From contig NZ_CP071955.1 in NCBI RefSeq assembly GCF_017603965.1, forward strand, positions 2,666,001 to 2,730,000: DNA of 64,000 nt. The letters are read 5' to 3'. Every line of letters starts with the position of its first letter. Position 1 is the first letter of the stretch. This stretch comes from Xanthomonas fragariae (GTDB lineage: Bacteria > Pseudomonadota > Gammaproteobacteria > Xanthomonadales > Xanthomonadaceae). The notes beneath the pieces were generated by a model. That model was not told the origin of the DNA. It saw nothing but the letters and a program-made list of their open reading frames with translations, and did not search any database. Both the position numbers and the translations under genes were made by a program. This document shows positions 55,149 to 64,000 of this stretch, in pieces.

Positions 55149-57089
55149 ATGCCCCTTAGCTTTTCCCGCCTGCTGTCCCTAGCCATGGCCGCCATCATAA
55201 GCCTGTCGCTGGCAACGCCCGCCGGTGCGGCCAAAAAGAAGACCGGTAAGGCACAGACCACGCAAACGCGCGCAGAGGCGAGCAAAGCCAAGAAAACCGC
55301 CAAGTCTGTGGCCAATGCCTCAAAGACTGCCAAAGGTGGCAAAGCACCCAACCCCAAGCCACGCACGGTCGCCGGGCCGGTCGTGCTGACCAAGGCGCAG
55401 CAGCTCAACCTGCTCTACGACCAGTACTGGGATGCCTCGCTGAAGCTCAATCCGCTGCAGGCCACCTTACAGGGCGAGGGCCGCTACAACGATCAACTGC
55501 CAAACTTTCTGTCGCCGACGTTCCGGCAGCAATCGCACGAGTTCACCGTGTCGTGGCTGGGCAAGGCCGAGGCGCTGGGGCCGGAGGGGCTGAGCGGCCA
55601 GGACCTGCTCAGCTACCAGATCTTCGTGCGCGATGCGCGTGGCGCGCTGGCGGCTGAGCAGTTCCCCAGCTGGATGCTGCCGATCAACCAGTTTTACAAC
55701 ATCGCCAGCATCGCGGTTGTGCTGGGCTCGGGCATCGGCGCGCAGCCGTTCAAGACGGTCAAGGACTACGACAACTGGTCGCGCCGCGCGATCGGCATCC
55801 CCGAGTTGTTTGACCAGGCAATCGCCAACATGCGCGCCGGCATGCAGGCCGGCGTGGTGCAGCCGAAGGTGTTGATGCAGAAGGTGCTGACGCAGCTGGA
55901 CGCGATCATCGTGCGCAATGCCGAAGACAGCCTGTTCTGGGGGCCGATCCGCAACCTGCCGGCCGACATTCCCGAGGCCGACAAGCAACGCCTCACCGCC
56001 GAATACAAACGGCTGATCGAAATGCGGGTCATGCCGGCGTATCGGGAGCTGCGCGGCTTCATCGCCACCCAATACCTGCCTGCCTGCCGCGACAGCGATG
56101 GCCTGGCCGCACTACCCAACGGCGCGGCGTGGTACGCCTACGACGTGCGTCAGAGCACCACTTCCGAGATGAGCCCGGAGCAGGTGCATCAGATCGGGCT
56201 GGCCGAGGTCGCACGCCTGCAGGGCGAGATCCAGGCCTTGGCCCGGCAGGTCAAGTTCCGCGGCAACCTGCCCAAGTTCTACAAGTTCATGCAGACCGAC
56301 AAGCGCTTCACGTTCCGCAGCGACGCCGAATTGCTGGGCTATTACCGTGGCCTGCAGGGGCGCGTACAGGCTGCGGTGCCGCGTCTGTTCAATGCCCAGG
56401 GCATACCGGCGCTGGAAGTGCATGCGGTGGAAACGCAGCGCGCGCAGTCGGCCGCCAGCGCCTCGTACATGCGCCCCAGTGGCGATGGCAGCACGCCGGG
56501 CATCTTCTACGTCAACACCTCCGACCTGCCCTCGCGCAAGACCTGGGAGACCGAGAGCCTTTACCTGCATGAAGCGGTTCCCGGCCATCATTATCAACTC
56601 GGGCTGCAGCAGAAACTGACCGACCTGCCCAACTTCCGCCGCCTCGGTGGCGATACCGCCTATATCGAAGGTTGGGGCCTGTACGCCGAATCGCTGGGCC
56701 GCGAACTGGGGCTGTATCGAGACCCATACAGCACCTACGGCTATCTGCAGAACGCGTTGTGGCGCTCGATCCGCCTGGTGACCGACACCGGCCTGCACAG
56801 CAAGGGCTGGACCCGCGCCCAGGCGATCGACTACATGCTGGACAACTCGGCCATGACCCGCGCCGATGCCGAAGCCGAGGTCGACCGCTACATGGCCATT
56901 CCCGGCCAGGCACTAGCCTACAAAATCGGCGAGATGAAGATCGCGCAGCTGCGCGAGCAGGCGCAACGCGAGTTGGGACCACGCTTCGATGTGCGCGCCT
57001 TCCACACCGAAGTGCTCAAGGACGGCTCGGTGCCGCTGGATGTCCTGCAAGACAAAATCCAGCGCTGGATCGCCACGCAGAAGGGCTGA
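55149..57089 (+). CDS. DUF885 family zinc peptidase-like protein, exported
   Basis: A 646-aa protein with a signal peptide (MPLSFSRLLSLAMAAIISLS ... TPAGA, cleavage about residue 27) and then a Lys/Ala-rich low-complexity segment (residues ~28-75). The catalytic region has YLHEAVPGHHYQLGLQQKL (HExxxxH-type metal site) and AYIEGWGLYAESLGRELGL with the third ligand Glu, as in M3-like DUF885 peptidases, and ends GQALAYKIGEMKIAQLREQA. Probably a periplasmic peptidase or carboxypeptidase. Confidence 0.9.
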   Translation: MPLSFSRLLSLAMAAIISLSLATPAGAAKKKTGKAQTTQTRAEASKAKKTAKSVANASKTAKGGKAPNPKPRTVAGPVVLTKAQQLNLLYDQYWDASLKLNPLQATLQGEGRYNDQLPNFLSPTFRQQSHEFTVSWLGKAEALGPEGLSGQDLLSYQIFVRDARGALAAEQFPSWMLPINQFYNIASIAVVLGSGIGAQPFKTVKDYDNWSRRAIGIPELFDQAIANMRAGMQAGVVQPKVLMQKVLTQLDAIIVRNAEDSLFWGPIRNLPADIPEADKQRLTAEYKRLIEMRVMPAYRELRGFIATQYLPACRDSDGLAALPNGAAWYAYDVRQSTTSEMSPEQVHQIGLAEVARLQGEIQALARQVKFRGNLPKFYKFMQTDKRFTFRSDAELLGYYRGLQGRVQAAVPRLFNAQGIPALEVHAVETQRAQSAASASYMRPSGDGSTPGIFYVNTSDLPSRKTWETESLYLHEAVPGHHYQLGLQQKLTDLPNFRRLGGDTAYIEGWGLYAESLGRELGLYRDPYSTYGYLQNALWRSIRLVTDTGLHSKGWTRAQAIDYMLDNSAMTRADAEAEVDRYMAIPGQALAYKIGEMKIAQLREQAQRELGPRFDVRAFHTEVLKDGSVPLDVLQDKIQRWIATQKG

Positions 57090-57095
57090 GGCGAC

Positions 57096-57122
57096 TTAGA
57101 GCGGCTAACAAAACGACTGCGC
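57096..57122. mobile_element. MITE terminal fragment at the 3' end of mmuM
   Basis: TTAGAGCGGCTAACAAAACG followed by ACTGCGC matches the right terminus of the dispersed element in inverted orientation, and then diverges. It supplies the stop codon of the homocysteine methyltransferase gene. Confidence 0.75.
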
Positions 57123-58067
57123 AGCCGCTAACGCGGCGATATCGCGCGGCGTGGTGCGGCAGCAACCACCGATCAGTCGCGCACCTGCTGCCAACCACTG
57201 CGCATGCTGCTCGACCAGACTGCACGCTGGCGTAGTGCCTGCATGCCAACGTTTGTCGCTGGCTTCGTAATGCTCGCCCGAATTCGGATACGCAACCAGC
57301 GGCAGTGAGGTCAACGCGGACAAGGTCTGCAGCGCCGCGGTGACCTGTTTCAACGCAATGCAATTGATGCCCACCGCGATCACCTGCGCGCAGGCATCCA
57401 ATGCCGGCACCACTTGCGCCAACGGCGTGCCGTCGCTCAGATGCGCGGCATCGCGCACAGTGAAAGAAAACCACGCATGCAGCTTTGGAAATTCTTCCAG
57501 CAACAACCGCAACGCCACGATCTCATTGGCCGACGGCAGCGTTTCGCAAGCCAGCAGATCCACCCCGGCCTCGGCCAATGCGGCGATGCGCGGGCGATGG
57601 AAGTCCATCAATTGCGCCAACGGCAGGTCGTAGTCGCCGCGGTATTCCGAGCCATCGGCCAGATACGCGCCATACGGCCCGACCGAGCCGGCCACCCACA
57701 ACTGTGCGGGCTGCGGTTGCACCTGCAAATGATCGGCGCGCGCCTGCGCGGCCAACGCCACGCTGCGTGCGATAAGGGCGTGCGATTGCGCCAGATCCAG
57801 CCCGCGCGCAGCAAAGCCCAACGGCGTGGCCTGATAGCTGGCGGTAATCGCGCACTGCGCGCCGGCAGCGAAGTAATCGCGATGCACCTGGTAGATCAAC
57901 TCCGGTTGCTCGACCAACACGCGTGCCGACCACAGCGCATCGTTGAGATCGCAGCCACGTTGCTCCAGTTCGGTGGCCAGCGCACCATCGAGCAGCACGT
58001 AGCCACCGTGCTGCAAAGCCTGACTGAAGGGCGCATCGGCGCGCGGCTGGCGGGAAAGAATCCTCAT
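57105..58067 (-). CDS. mmuM: Homocysteine S-methyltransferase
   Basis: Zn-dependent enzyme that makes methionine from homocysteine using S-methylmethionine, 320 aa. [20 protein letters not shown] and [20 protein letters not shown] open the barrel; [36 protein letters not shown] and the Zn ligands in GINCIALKQ and [13 protein letters not shown] are diagnostic. The final residues (AAQSFC and stop) come from a MITE end, so the original C-terminus was slightly different. The start overlaps the permease stop by 4 bp: an operon for S-methylmethionine uptake and use. Confidence 0.94.
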   Translation of the reverse strand: MRILSRQPRADAPFSQALQHGGYVLLDGALATELEQRGCDLNDALWSARVLVEQPELIYQVHRDYFAAGAQCAITASYQATPLGFAARGLDLAQSHALIARSVALAAQARADHLQVQPQPAQLWVAGSVGPYGAYLADGSEYRGDYDLPLAQLMDFHRPRIAALAEAGVDLLACETLPSANEIVALRLLLEEFPKLHAWFSFTVRDAAHLSDGTPLAQVVPALDACAQVIAVGINCIALKQVTAALQTLSALTSLPLVAYPNSGEHYEASDKRWHAGTTPACSLVEQHAQWLAAGARLIGGCCRTTPRDIAALAAAQSFC

Positions 58068-59461
58068 GCGTGCTGTCTCCGGGCCGCAATCCATCGAGTG
58101 AGTGCATGGGCCCCGTAGCACAGCGCTACAAATGGAATGCCGCACCACAGCGCGATGCGCTGCTGCGGATCGAATGCCAGCCCGATGCACGCCAGCAGAC
58201 ATAGCGAAAAGCCCAGGATCGGTGTCCACGGATACCACGGCGCGCGATACGCCAGGGTGTCCAGCGCGATGCCATCGCGCAGCAGCTGGCGACGAAAACA
58301 ATAATGCGATGCGCAGATGCCAAGCCACACCACTACCACCGCGAAGCCGGATACTGCCGAGATCGCAACGAAAACGGTATCGGCCGCGTACACGCCGGTG
58401 AGTAGCGCCAACAAGCCGCCCAGCATGCTCAGCACCAATGCGGGCAATGGAATGCCGCGGCGGGTCAACCGCGCAAGGCCTGACGGCAGCGTGCCTTCGT
58501 TGGCCAGCGACCACAACATCCGCGCGGCCGCATACAGGCCGGAATTGGCCGCAGACAGGATCGCGGTGAGGATCACTGCATTCAAGATGTCAGCCGCATA
58601 CGGAATGCCCAACAGCTCGAAAGCACGCACGAACGGGCTGGTCTCCACCGCCGCTTGCTCGGAGGGCAGCAGCGCGGCCAGCACCAGCACGGTACCGACA
58701 AACATCACCACCAAGCGCACGAGCGTGGTGCGGATCGCCAACGGAATCGCGCGCGCCGGCTGCTCGGTTTCGCCTGCGGCAACACCGATCAGTTCGGTGC
58801 CGGAGAACGCGAAGTTCACCGCCACCATCGTCATCAGAATCGGCAGCATGCCTTGCGCAAACCAGCCATTGGCACGCAAATGACGCAGCCCGGGGGTGGG
58901 CGAGCCATCGGCCAACGGCAGCACGCCGATCACCGCCGCACCTCCCAGCACGATGAACACCAAGATAGTGATCACCTTGATCAACGAAAACCAGAATTCG
59001 CCCTCGGCAAACCAGCGTGCCGACACCGTGTTCAAAGCGAAGATCAGCACGCAGAACAACAGGCACCACGGCCATGCCGGGCTGTGCGGGAACCAGTACT
59101 GCATGCAGAACGCGGCGGCAGTCAAACTCGATCCCAACGCCACCGTCCAAGTCAGCCAGTACAACCACGCCACCACATACCCGGTAGCTGGCCCGAGATA
59201 ACGCGCGGCATAGACATGGAAGGCGCCGGTCTGCGGCATCGCCACCGCCAGCTCGCCCAGGCACTGCATCACCATATACACCACCAGTGCGCCGATCAGA
59301 TACGCGATCACCGTGCCCAATGCGCCGGTGCTGGCGATGATGTAACCGGTGTTGAAGAACAACCCGGTGCCGATCACGCCGCCCAGCGACAGCATCACCA
59401 GATGACGCACCTGCATGCTGCGCTGAAACTGCGGTGCGGCGGTGGACGACGGCTCGGGCAT
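58064..59461 (-). CDS. mmuP: Amino-acid permease, S-methylmethionine transporter-like
   Basis: APC-superfamily transporter with 12 predicted helices, 465 aa from 59461. It begins with [20 protein letters not shown] (helix 1, the GxGxG-type unwound region) and continues [40 protein letters not shown] and [20 protein letters not shown]. Adjacent to mmuM, so S-methylmethionine is the likely substrate. The start is uncertain: 59488 and longer versions are in frame, but [20 protein letters not shown] fits related permeases best. Confidence 0.9.
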   Translation of the reverse strand: MPEPSSTAAPQFQRSMQVRHLVMLSLGGVIGTGLFFNTGYIIASTGALGTVIAYLIGALVVYMVMQCLGELAVAMPQTGAFHVYAARYLGPATGYVVAWLYWLTWTVALGSSLTAAAFCMQYWFPHSPAWPWCLLFCVLIFALNTVSARWFAEGEFWFSLIKVITILVFIVLGGAAVIGVLPLADGSPTPGLRHLRANGWFAQGMLPILMTMVAVNFAFSGTELIGVAAGETEQPARAIPLAIRTTLVRLVVMFVGTVLVLAALLPSEQAAVETSPFVRAFELLGIPYAADILNAVILTAILSAANSGLYAAARMLWSLANEGTLPSGLARLTRRGIPLPALVLSMLGGLLALLTGVYAADTVFVAISAVSGFAVVVVWLGICASHYCFRRQLLRDGIALDTLAYRAPWYPWTPILGFSLCLLACIGLAFDPQQRIALWCGIPFVALCYGAHALTRWIAARRQHA

Positions 59462-60061
59462 GGGCGTGGCTGATGGGTGGCGGACCATCCTGCCATACCA
59501 CGCAGGCGAGCACAGCCATGCGCTGGCGAGCTGTAGCGCAGCCCTGCCGCACACCGGCATACGGTTATCCTCACGATTGGTCTCTAGCTTGCCCGCCGCC
59601 ATGCCACACCATTGCCGCACACTCTGTGCGCACCCCCACGCGCGCCATTGCCGCGCTGGGCTTGCCCGGATTCTTGCCGCCTCTACGGGTCATCGCGTCC
59701 GCAAACGTCGCTGACGTTGCCGCGCTGTCCATCGATCGCATGCGCTACGCGCACTGCCCGCCATCGAGCACGCTGGCATCGTCCAAATTGCTGCCGAGGC
59801 CCCTTCGGAGCGCCGCATGATGCTCGCCGGTATCCACCACGTGGCGATCATCGCTGGCGATTACGTGCGCTCCAAACAGTTCGGGACGACGCTTCCAACG
59901 TCAGCCTGAATCCATCGGGCAACACATCGCGCTTGCCAGGCCGCATGCGGTGCAGCATGAACGCATCCCGCAGTGCCTCTTTCCGCCGCCATACTCCACG
60001 CTGCTATACATTCGCGATCAGGCCGCCGACGGTGGCCACCGCACGCCCTGGGAGGGGACAC
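59462..60061. other. Largely gene-free gap with a VOC-protein stub
   Basis: Apart from the short glyoxalase-type fragment at 59817-59909, no supported gene. The last bases hold a strong Shine-Dalgarno (GGGAGGGG) for the DUF2147 gene. Confidence 0.5.
59817..59909 (+). pseudogene. VOC/glyoxalase-family N-terminal stub
   Basis: Reads MMLAGIHHVAIIAGDYVRSK and QFG before shifting to a stop. The HHVAI(I)xxDYxRSK pattern is the start of a VOC metalloprotein (GloA-like, first metal ligand His). Only about 23 residues remain. Confidence 0.5.
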
Positions 60062-60514
60062 ATGCGCAAGACCTTCAAGACGCTGATTCTGGCCCTGCCG
60101 CTGGCTACCGCCTCGCTGCTGGCCCAGGCCGCCGATTATTCGCCGGCGGGCCGCTGGAAGACCATCGACGACGAGACCGGCAAACCAAAGTCGGTGGTAC
60201 AGATCGAACAGTCAGGCACCGGCACGCTCAGCGGCAAAGTGGTTGAGATCCTGCAATCGGACAAAGGCCCGAACCCGTTGTGCGACAAGTGCGACGGAGC
60301 GCTCAAGGGCAAGCCGATCAAGGGCATGACCATCCTGTGGGGCCTCAAGCCCGACGGTACTGCCGTATGGAGCGGCGGCTCGGTGCTCGACCCGGCCAAA
60401 GGCAAGACCTACAAGGCCAAGGTCACCCTGACCGACGGCGGCAAGAAGCTGCAGATGCGCGGCTACGTAGGCATTGAGGCGCTAGGACGTACCCAGACCT
60501 GGATCCGCGAGTAG
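60062..60514 (+). CDS. DUF2147 family secreted protein
   Basis: A 150-aa protein with a signal peptide (MRKTFKTLILALPLATASLL ... AQA, cleaved about residue 23). The family motif starts SPAGRWKTIDDETGKPKSVV and includes NPLCDKCDGALKGKPIKGM and MRGYVGIEALGRTQTWIR. It is a small beta-barrel, lipocalin-like periplasmic protein of unknown role. Confidence 0.9.
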   Translation: MRKTFKTLILALPLATASLLAQAADYSPAGRWKTIDDETGKPKSVVQIEQSGTGTLSGKVVEILQSDKGPNPLCDKCDGALKGKPIKGMTILWGLKPDGTAVWSGGSVLDPAKGKTYKAKVTLTDGGKKLQMRGYVGIEALGRTQTWIRE

Positions 60515-60617
60515 AACGAGTAGAAGAAGGCAGTTTCACGCCAAGGTACCGCGCCGCTGCAACATGGCAGCGCGCGCAGCCGTGCGATAATCGCGTTTCC
60601 CCCGCATTACGCCTGCC

Positions 60618-62702
60618 ATGACACGCACCGCACTCGTCACCACTGCCCTGCCTTACGCCAACGGCCCGCTGCATCTTGGCCATCTGGTCGGCTATATCCA
60701 GGCCGACATCTGGGTGCGTGCGCGCCGGTTGCGCGGCGACAAGACCTGGTTCGTTTGCGCCGACGACACGCATGGCACGCCGATCATGCTCGCGGCCGAA
60801 AAGGCCGGTGTGACTCCTGAAGCCTTCATCGCCGACATCCAGGCCAGCCATGAGCGCGATTTCGCCGCGTTCGGGGTGACCTTCGATCACTACGATTCGA
60901 CCAATTCGCCGGTCAATCGCGCGCTCACCGAAGCCTTCTACACCAAGCTCCAAGCCGCCGGACACATCGGCTGCCGTTCGGTGGCGCAGTTCTACGACCC
61001 GGCCAAGGGCATGTTCCTGCCGGATCGCTACATCAAGGGCATCTGCCCCAATTGCGGTAGCGCCGATCAATACGGCGACAACTGCGAAGTCTGCGGCGCG
61101 ACCTATTCACCGACCGAGCTGAAAGAGCCCAAGTCGGTGATCTCCGGCGCTACGCCGGAGTTGCGAGATTCGGAACATTTCTTCTTCGAAGTGGGCCATT
61201 TCGATGGTTTCCTGCGCCAGTGGCTGGCTGGCGATGTGGCGCTGCCGGGCGTCAAAGCCAAGCTCAAGGAATGGCTGGATACCGAAGGCGGCCTGCGCGC
61301 GTGGGATATCTCGCGCGATGCGCCGTATTTCGGCTTCCAGATTCCCGGCCAGCCGGGCAAGTATTTCTACGTGTGGCTGGACGCGCCAATCGGGTATCTG
61401 TGCAGCTTCAAGACCCTGTGCGCGCAGATGGGCGAGGACTTCGCAGCGCATCTGGTCGCCGGCACGCAGACCGAGTTGCATCACTTCATCGGCAAGGACA
61501 TCGTCAATTTCCACGGCCTGTTCTGGCCGGCGGTGCTGCACGGCACCGGCTATCGCGCGCCGACGCGGCTGCACGTCAACGGCTATCTCACCGTCGATGG
61601 CGCCAAGATGTCCAAATCGCGCGGCACCTTCGTGATGGCGCGGACCTTCCTGGACGTCGGGCTGGAACCGGAAGCGTTGCGGTATTACTTCGCGGCCAAA
61701 TCCTCCGGCGGCGTTGACGATCTGGACCTCAACCTGGGCGACTTCGTCGCGCGGGTGAATTCGGATCTGGTCGGCAAGTTCGTCAACCTGGCCAGCCGCT
61801 GCGCGGGCTTCATCGGCAAGCGCTTCGATGGCAAGTTGGCCGATACCCTGCCCGACCCGGCGCAGTACGACCGCTTCGTCGCCGCGTTGGCGCCGATACG
61901 CCAGGCCTACGAGCGCAACGATGCGGCCAGCGCGATCCGTCAGACCATGGCACTGGCCGACGAGGCCAACAAATACATCGACGACACCAAGCCGTGGGTG
62001 ATCGCCAAGCAAGCGGGTTTGGATGCGCAACTGCAATCGGTATGCACGCAGGGTCTGAATCTGTTCCGCATCCTGGTGGCCGCACTCAAGCCGATCCTGC
62101 CGCGCACCTGTGCCGAAGCCGAAGCCTTCCTGTCGGCGCCGATGACCAGTTGGCAAGACATCGCGCGCCCGCTGAGCGCGCACGTGATCCAGCCCTACAC
62201 CGCCTTGTTCACCCGTATCGACCCCAAACTGATCGACGCCATGACCGACGCTTCAAAAGACACGCTCGCAGCACCCGCACCGGCCTTAGTAACCGCCAAG
62301 CCCGCACCGTCCAAGGTGGAGGCAAAGCCGGCAGCACCTGCCAATTCCCAATCCCACATCTCCACTCCCAGCCTCATCGGCATCGACGACTTCGCCAAGC
62401 TGGATCTGCGCATCGGCAAGGTGTTGGTCTGCGAATTCGTGGAAGGCTCGGACAAGCTGCTGCGCTTCGAACTGGATGCCGGTGAGTTGGGCAAGCGCCA
62501 GATCTTCTCGGGTATACGCGCCAGCTACGGCGAACCGGAAACGCTGGTCGGCCGCAGCGTGGTGTTCATCGCCAACCTGGCCCCGCGCAAGATGCGCTTC
62601 GGCATCAGCGAGGGCATGATCCTCTCGGCCGGTTTCGACGGCGGCGCGCTGGCGCTGCTGAATGCCGATGGTGGTGCGCAGCCGGGGATGCCGGTTAGGT
62701 AA
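60618..62702 (+). CDS. metG: Methionyl-tRNA synthetase
   Basis: Class I aminoacyl-tRNA synthetase, 694 aa. The HIGH motif reads YANGPLHLGHLVGY (residues ~13-26), the Zn knuckle is CPNCGSADQYGDNCEVCGA, and KMSKSRGTF is the KMSKS motif. A C-terminal tRNA-binding (EMAPII/Trbp111) domain follows a Pro/Ala-rich linker: DDFAKLDLRIGKVLVCEFVE and APRKMRFGISEGMILSAGF. Stands alone in its own transcript. Confidence 0.97.
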   Translation: MTRTALVTTALPYANGPLHLGHLVGYIQADIWVRARRLRGDKTWFVCADDTHGTPIMLAAEKAGVTPEAFIADIQASHERDFAAFGVTFDHYDSTNSPVNRALTEAFYTKLQAAGHIGCRSVAQFYDPAKGMFLPDRYIKGICPNCGSADQYGDNCEVCGATYSPTELKEPKSVISGATPELRDSEHFFFEVGHFDGFLRQWLAGDVALPGVKAKLKEWLDTEGGLRAWDISRDAPYFGFQIPGQPGKYFYVWLDAPIGYLCSFKTLCAQMGEDFAAHLVAGTQTELHHFIGKDIVNFHGLFWPAVLHGTGYRAPTRLHVNGYLTVDGAKMSKSRGTFVMARTFLDVGLEPEALRYYFAAKSSGGVDDLDLNLGDFVARVNSDLVGKFVNLASRCAGFIGKRFDGKLADTLPDPAQYDRFVAALAPIRQAYERNDAASAIRQTMALADEANKYIDDTKPWVIAKQAGLDAQLQSVCTQGLNLFRILVAALKPILPRTCAEAEAFLSAPMTSWQDIARPLSAHVIQPYTALFTRIDPKLIDAMTDASKDTLAAPAPALVTAKPAPSKVEAKPAAPANSQSHISTPSLIGIDDFAKLDLRIGKVLVCEFVEGSDKLLRFELDAGELGKRQIFSGIRASYGEPETLVGRSVVFIANLAPRKMRFGISEGMILSAGFDGGALALLNADGGAQPGMPVR

Positions 62703-62802
62703 GGCGGGATTAAGGATTGGCCCCTGCCTCAAGCGAAAATCCAACAGCGCGCCTTATCTCAAGTCCCCATTCCCCATCCACGAATCTTCAATCCCCACCT
62801 AA

Positions 62803-63257
62803 ATGCAACTCGCCCCGTTCGACTTCGATCACACCATCACCATCTGCGACACCTATGCGCGCTTTCTGCGCAAGGTCGCAACGCCGGCGCAGTTGGCTGC
62901 GACGAAGTGGCAGCTGGGTCCGTGGCTGCTGGGCTGTCGGATGGGGCTGGTTTCCGCGCCGGCCTTGCGCGCACGCGTGACACGGTTGGTCTTCAGCGCT
63001 CGATCGCTGGATGAAATGACCGCGCACGGTGCGGCCTATGCACGCAATAATTTGCCAGGCGTATTGCCTGTGGAGATGGTGTGCTGAGCGGGCACTACGC
63101 CGAGGCAGATTGCGGGTCGCAAAAAGCAGCGCAGATCCGCCTGCGCTACGACCTGTCGCACTACGACTGCGTGCACGCGTATGGCGACAGTGGCGAAGAC
63201 AAGCCGATGCTGGCGCTTGCGCAACAGCGCTGGTATCGCGGCAATCCGATGCACTGA
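62803..63257 (+). pseudogene. HAD-IB phosphatase with internal deletion
   Basis: The first ORF begins MQLAPFDFDHTITICDTYAR (HAD motif I, D-x-D) and runs to VLPVEMVC and a stop at 63085-63087. The other half continues in another frame: [20 protein letters not shown], then [19 protein letters not shown] (motif IV) to TGA 63255-63257. The middle with motifs II/III is missing, so the gene is dead. Confidence 0.7.
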
Positions 63258-63268
63258 TACGCACCGCG

Positions 63269-63688
63269 ATGTCTGCCACCGCCCCCGATCTGGTCGAACG
63301 CCTCGATCGTCTGTTACCGCAGACCCAATGCGGCCAGTGCGGTTACGACGGCTGCCGCCCTTACGCGCAAGCGATGGCAGATGGGCACGCCTCCGTTGAT
63401 CATTGCCCGCCCGGTGGCGATGCCGGCGCACGTGCACTAGCACAAGCGCTGCACGTACCAGCACGCCCCTACGACCGCACACGCGGCACGCACAAGCCGC
63501 CGCAAGTGGCCTGGATTGTGGAAGCCGACTGCATCGGTTGCACCAAGTGCATCCAGGCTTGCCCGGTGGATGCGATCGTTGGCGGAGCCAAGCACATGCA
63601 TACGGTGATCGCGCCGCTGTGCACCGGCTGCGAGCTGTGTCTGCCGGCTTGCCCGGTGGATTGCATCCAATTGCACGCACTCGGCTGA
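63269..63688 (+). CDS. rnfB: RnfB/RsxB-like iron-sulfur protein
   Basis: A 139-aa ferredoxin-type protein. The N-terminal Fe-S domain is [18 protein letters not shown] with the fourth Cys in DHCPPGG. Two 4Fe-4S sites follow: [16 protein letters not shown] and [16 protein letters not shown]. It lacks the N-terminal membrane helix of classical RnfB (~190 aa). The other rnf genes are not in the window. It may be an electron carrier associated with an Rnf/Rsx complex or the short form seen in xanthomonads. Confidence 0.9.
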   Translation: MSATAPDLVERLDRLLPQTQCGQCGYDGCRPYAQAMADGHASVDHCPPGGDAGARALAQALHVPARPYDRTRGTHKPPQVAWIVEADCIGCTKCIQACPVDAIVGGAKHMHTVIAPLCTGCELCLPACPVDCIQLHALG

Positions 63689-64000
63689 GAGCAACAACTT
63701 ACAGAACAACTGCGTAACCAGCACACATGTGTCGTCGGTACTCGCCAACAGACGCATCGCCCCACCCTGCACATGGCTCTTCGCCAGCTCCCAGGCCATC
63801 GGCACAGGCCACCTGCCACCACACAAGGTCGGTCACCTGCTGATGCATCTAGCGCATCCGTCCTGCGGCCGTGTCCGTATTGGTATGCACTCCCATCGAG
63901 GATCTGCCGATGCGCCCACTTGCCGCCGCCCTTGCTGCGCTCGCCATCCAATGCCGGTCGGTTCCGCCATTGTTGGCACTGGTATTAGGCAGCCTGCCGC
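63689..64000. other. No gene recognised to the window end
   Basis: Both strands have only short frames that lack recognisable motifs; a leftward frame crossing from 63951 runs antisense to the ferredoxin gene and is taken as a shadow. Confidence 0.4.

Overview
The window is chromosomal DNA of a plant-associated gammaproteobacterium, almost certainly a Xanthomonas. The evidence is GC-rich coding, the order recO-era-rnc-lepB-lepA ... mucD-rseA-rpoE, a perfect plant-inducible-promoter (PIP) box, several Xanthomonas-type IS remnants, and a dispersed ~145-bp inverted-repeat element present in six copies plus one stray end. Product names come from reading motifs and family resemblance by eye; no database search was possible.

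Region by region. 1-6.5 kb: nagZ (cut by the window edge), an FeS-type photolyase-related gene, an FAD oxidoreductase, a CYTH protein, rlmD and a REC-Hpt regulator. 6.6-12.4 kb: leftward core run recO, era, rnc, DUF4845, lepB, lepA. 12.4-13.6 kb: an AT-richer decayed island with a broken gene, a MITE and a tiny gene stub. 13.6-16.9 kb: envelope-stress module rpoE-rseA-mucD with a good sigma-E-type promoter before rpoE. 17-20.1 kb: a fused beta-oxidation enzyme and a cation-diffusion transporter. 20.4-27.5 kb: a compact leftward valine/branched-chain acyl-CoA operon (mmsA, acyl-CoA dehydrogenase, two crotonase-fold enzymes, mmsB) with a divergent XRE/acyl-type regulator. 27.5-29 kb: gene debris.

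29-39.4 kb is the most interesting part: a tandem family of five large paralogous genes (627, 614, 499, 511 and 561 codons) plus the tail of a sixth. The first is preceded by TTCGG-N15-TTCGC, with a YANNNT -10 box 31 bp further on, the signature of HrpX-controlled type III secretion genes. Each protein has a Ser/Pro-rich N-terminus, a basic NLS-like patch (KRLRTE, NKRRRTE), two or three copies of an ~85-residue helical module that resembles the core-binding (SAM-like) domain of tyrosine recombinases but without a recombinase catalytic domain, and an acidic/aromatic tail with EFDW and FDW motifs. I read them as probable nuclear-targeted effectors. No previously described effector family was recognised. 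The array shows module loss, nonsense decay, patchwork identity and promoter loss through a MITE.

40-48.3 kb: a chemosensory operon (STAS, cheA, poly-HAMP receptor, cheW, REC-EAL, cheR, cheB) behind a sigma-28-like promoter. 48.3-49.5 kb: IS1595 and IS30 remnants. 49.5-64 kb: an intracellular PHA depolymerase, a broken outer-membrane channel gene, DUF502 and queuosine-precursor transporter genes, a DUF885 peptidase, mmuM/mmuP, DUF2147, metG, a broken HAD phosphatase and an rnfB-like ferredoxin. Pseudogenes and gene fragments are frequent across the accessory gaps, which suggests a genome undergoing reductive, IS/MITE-driven change.
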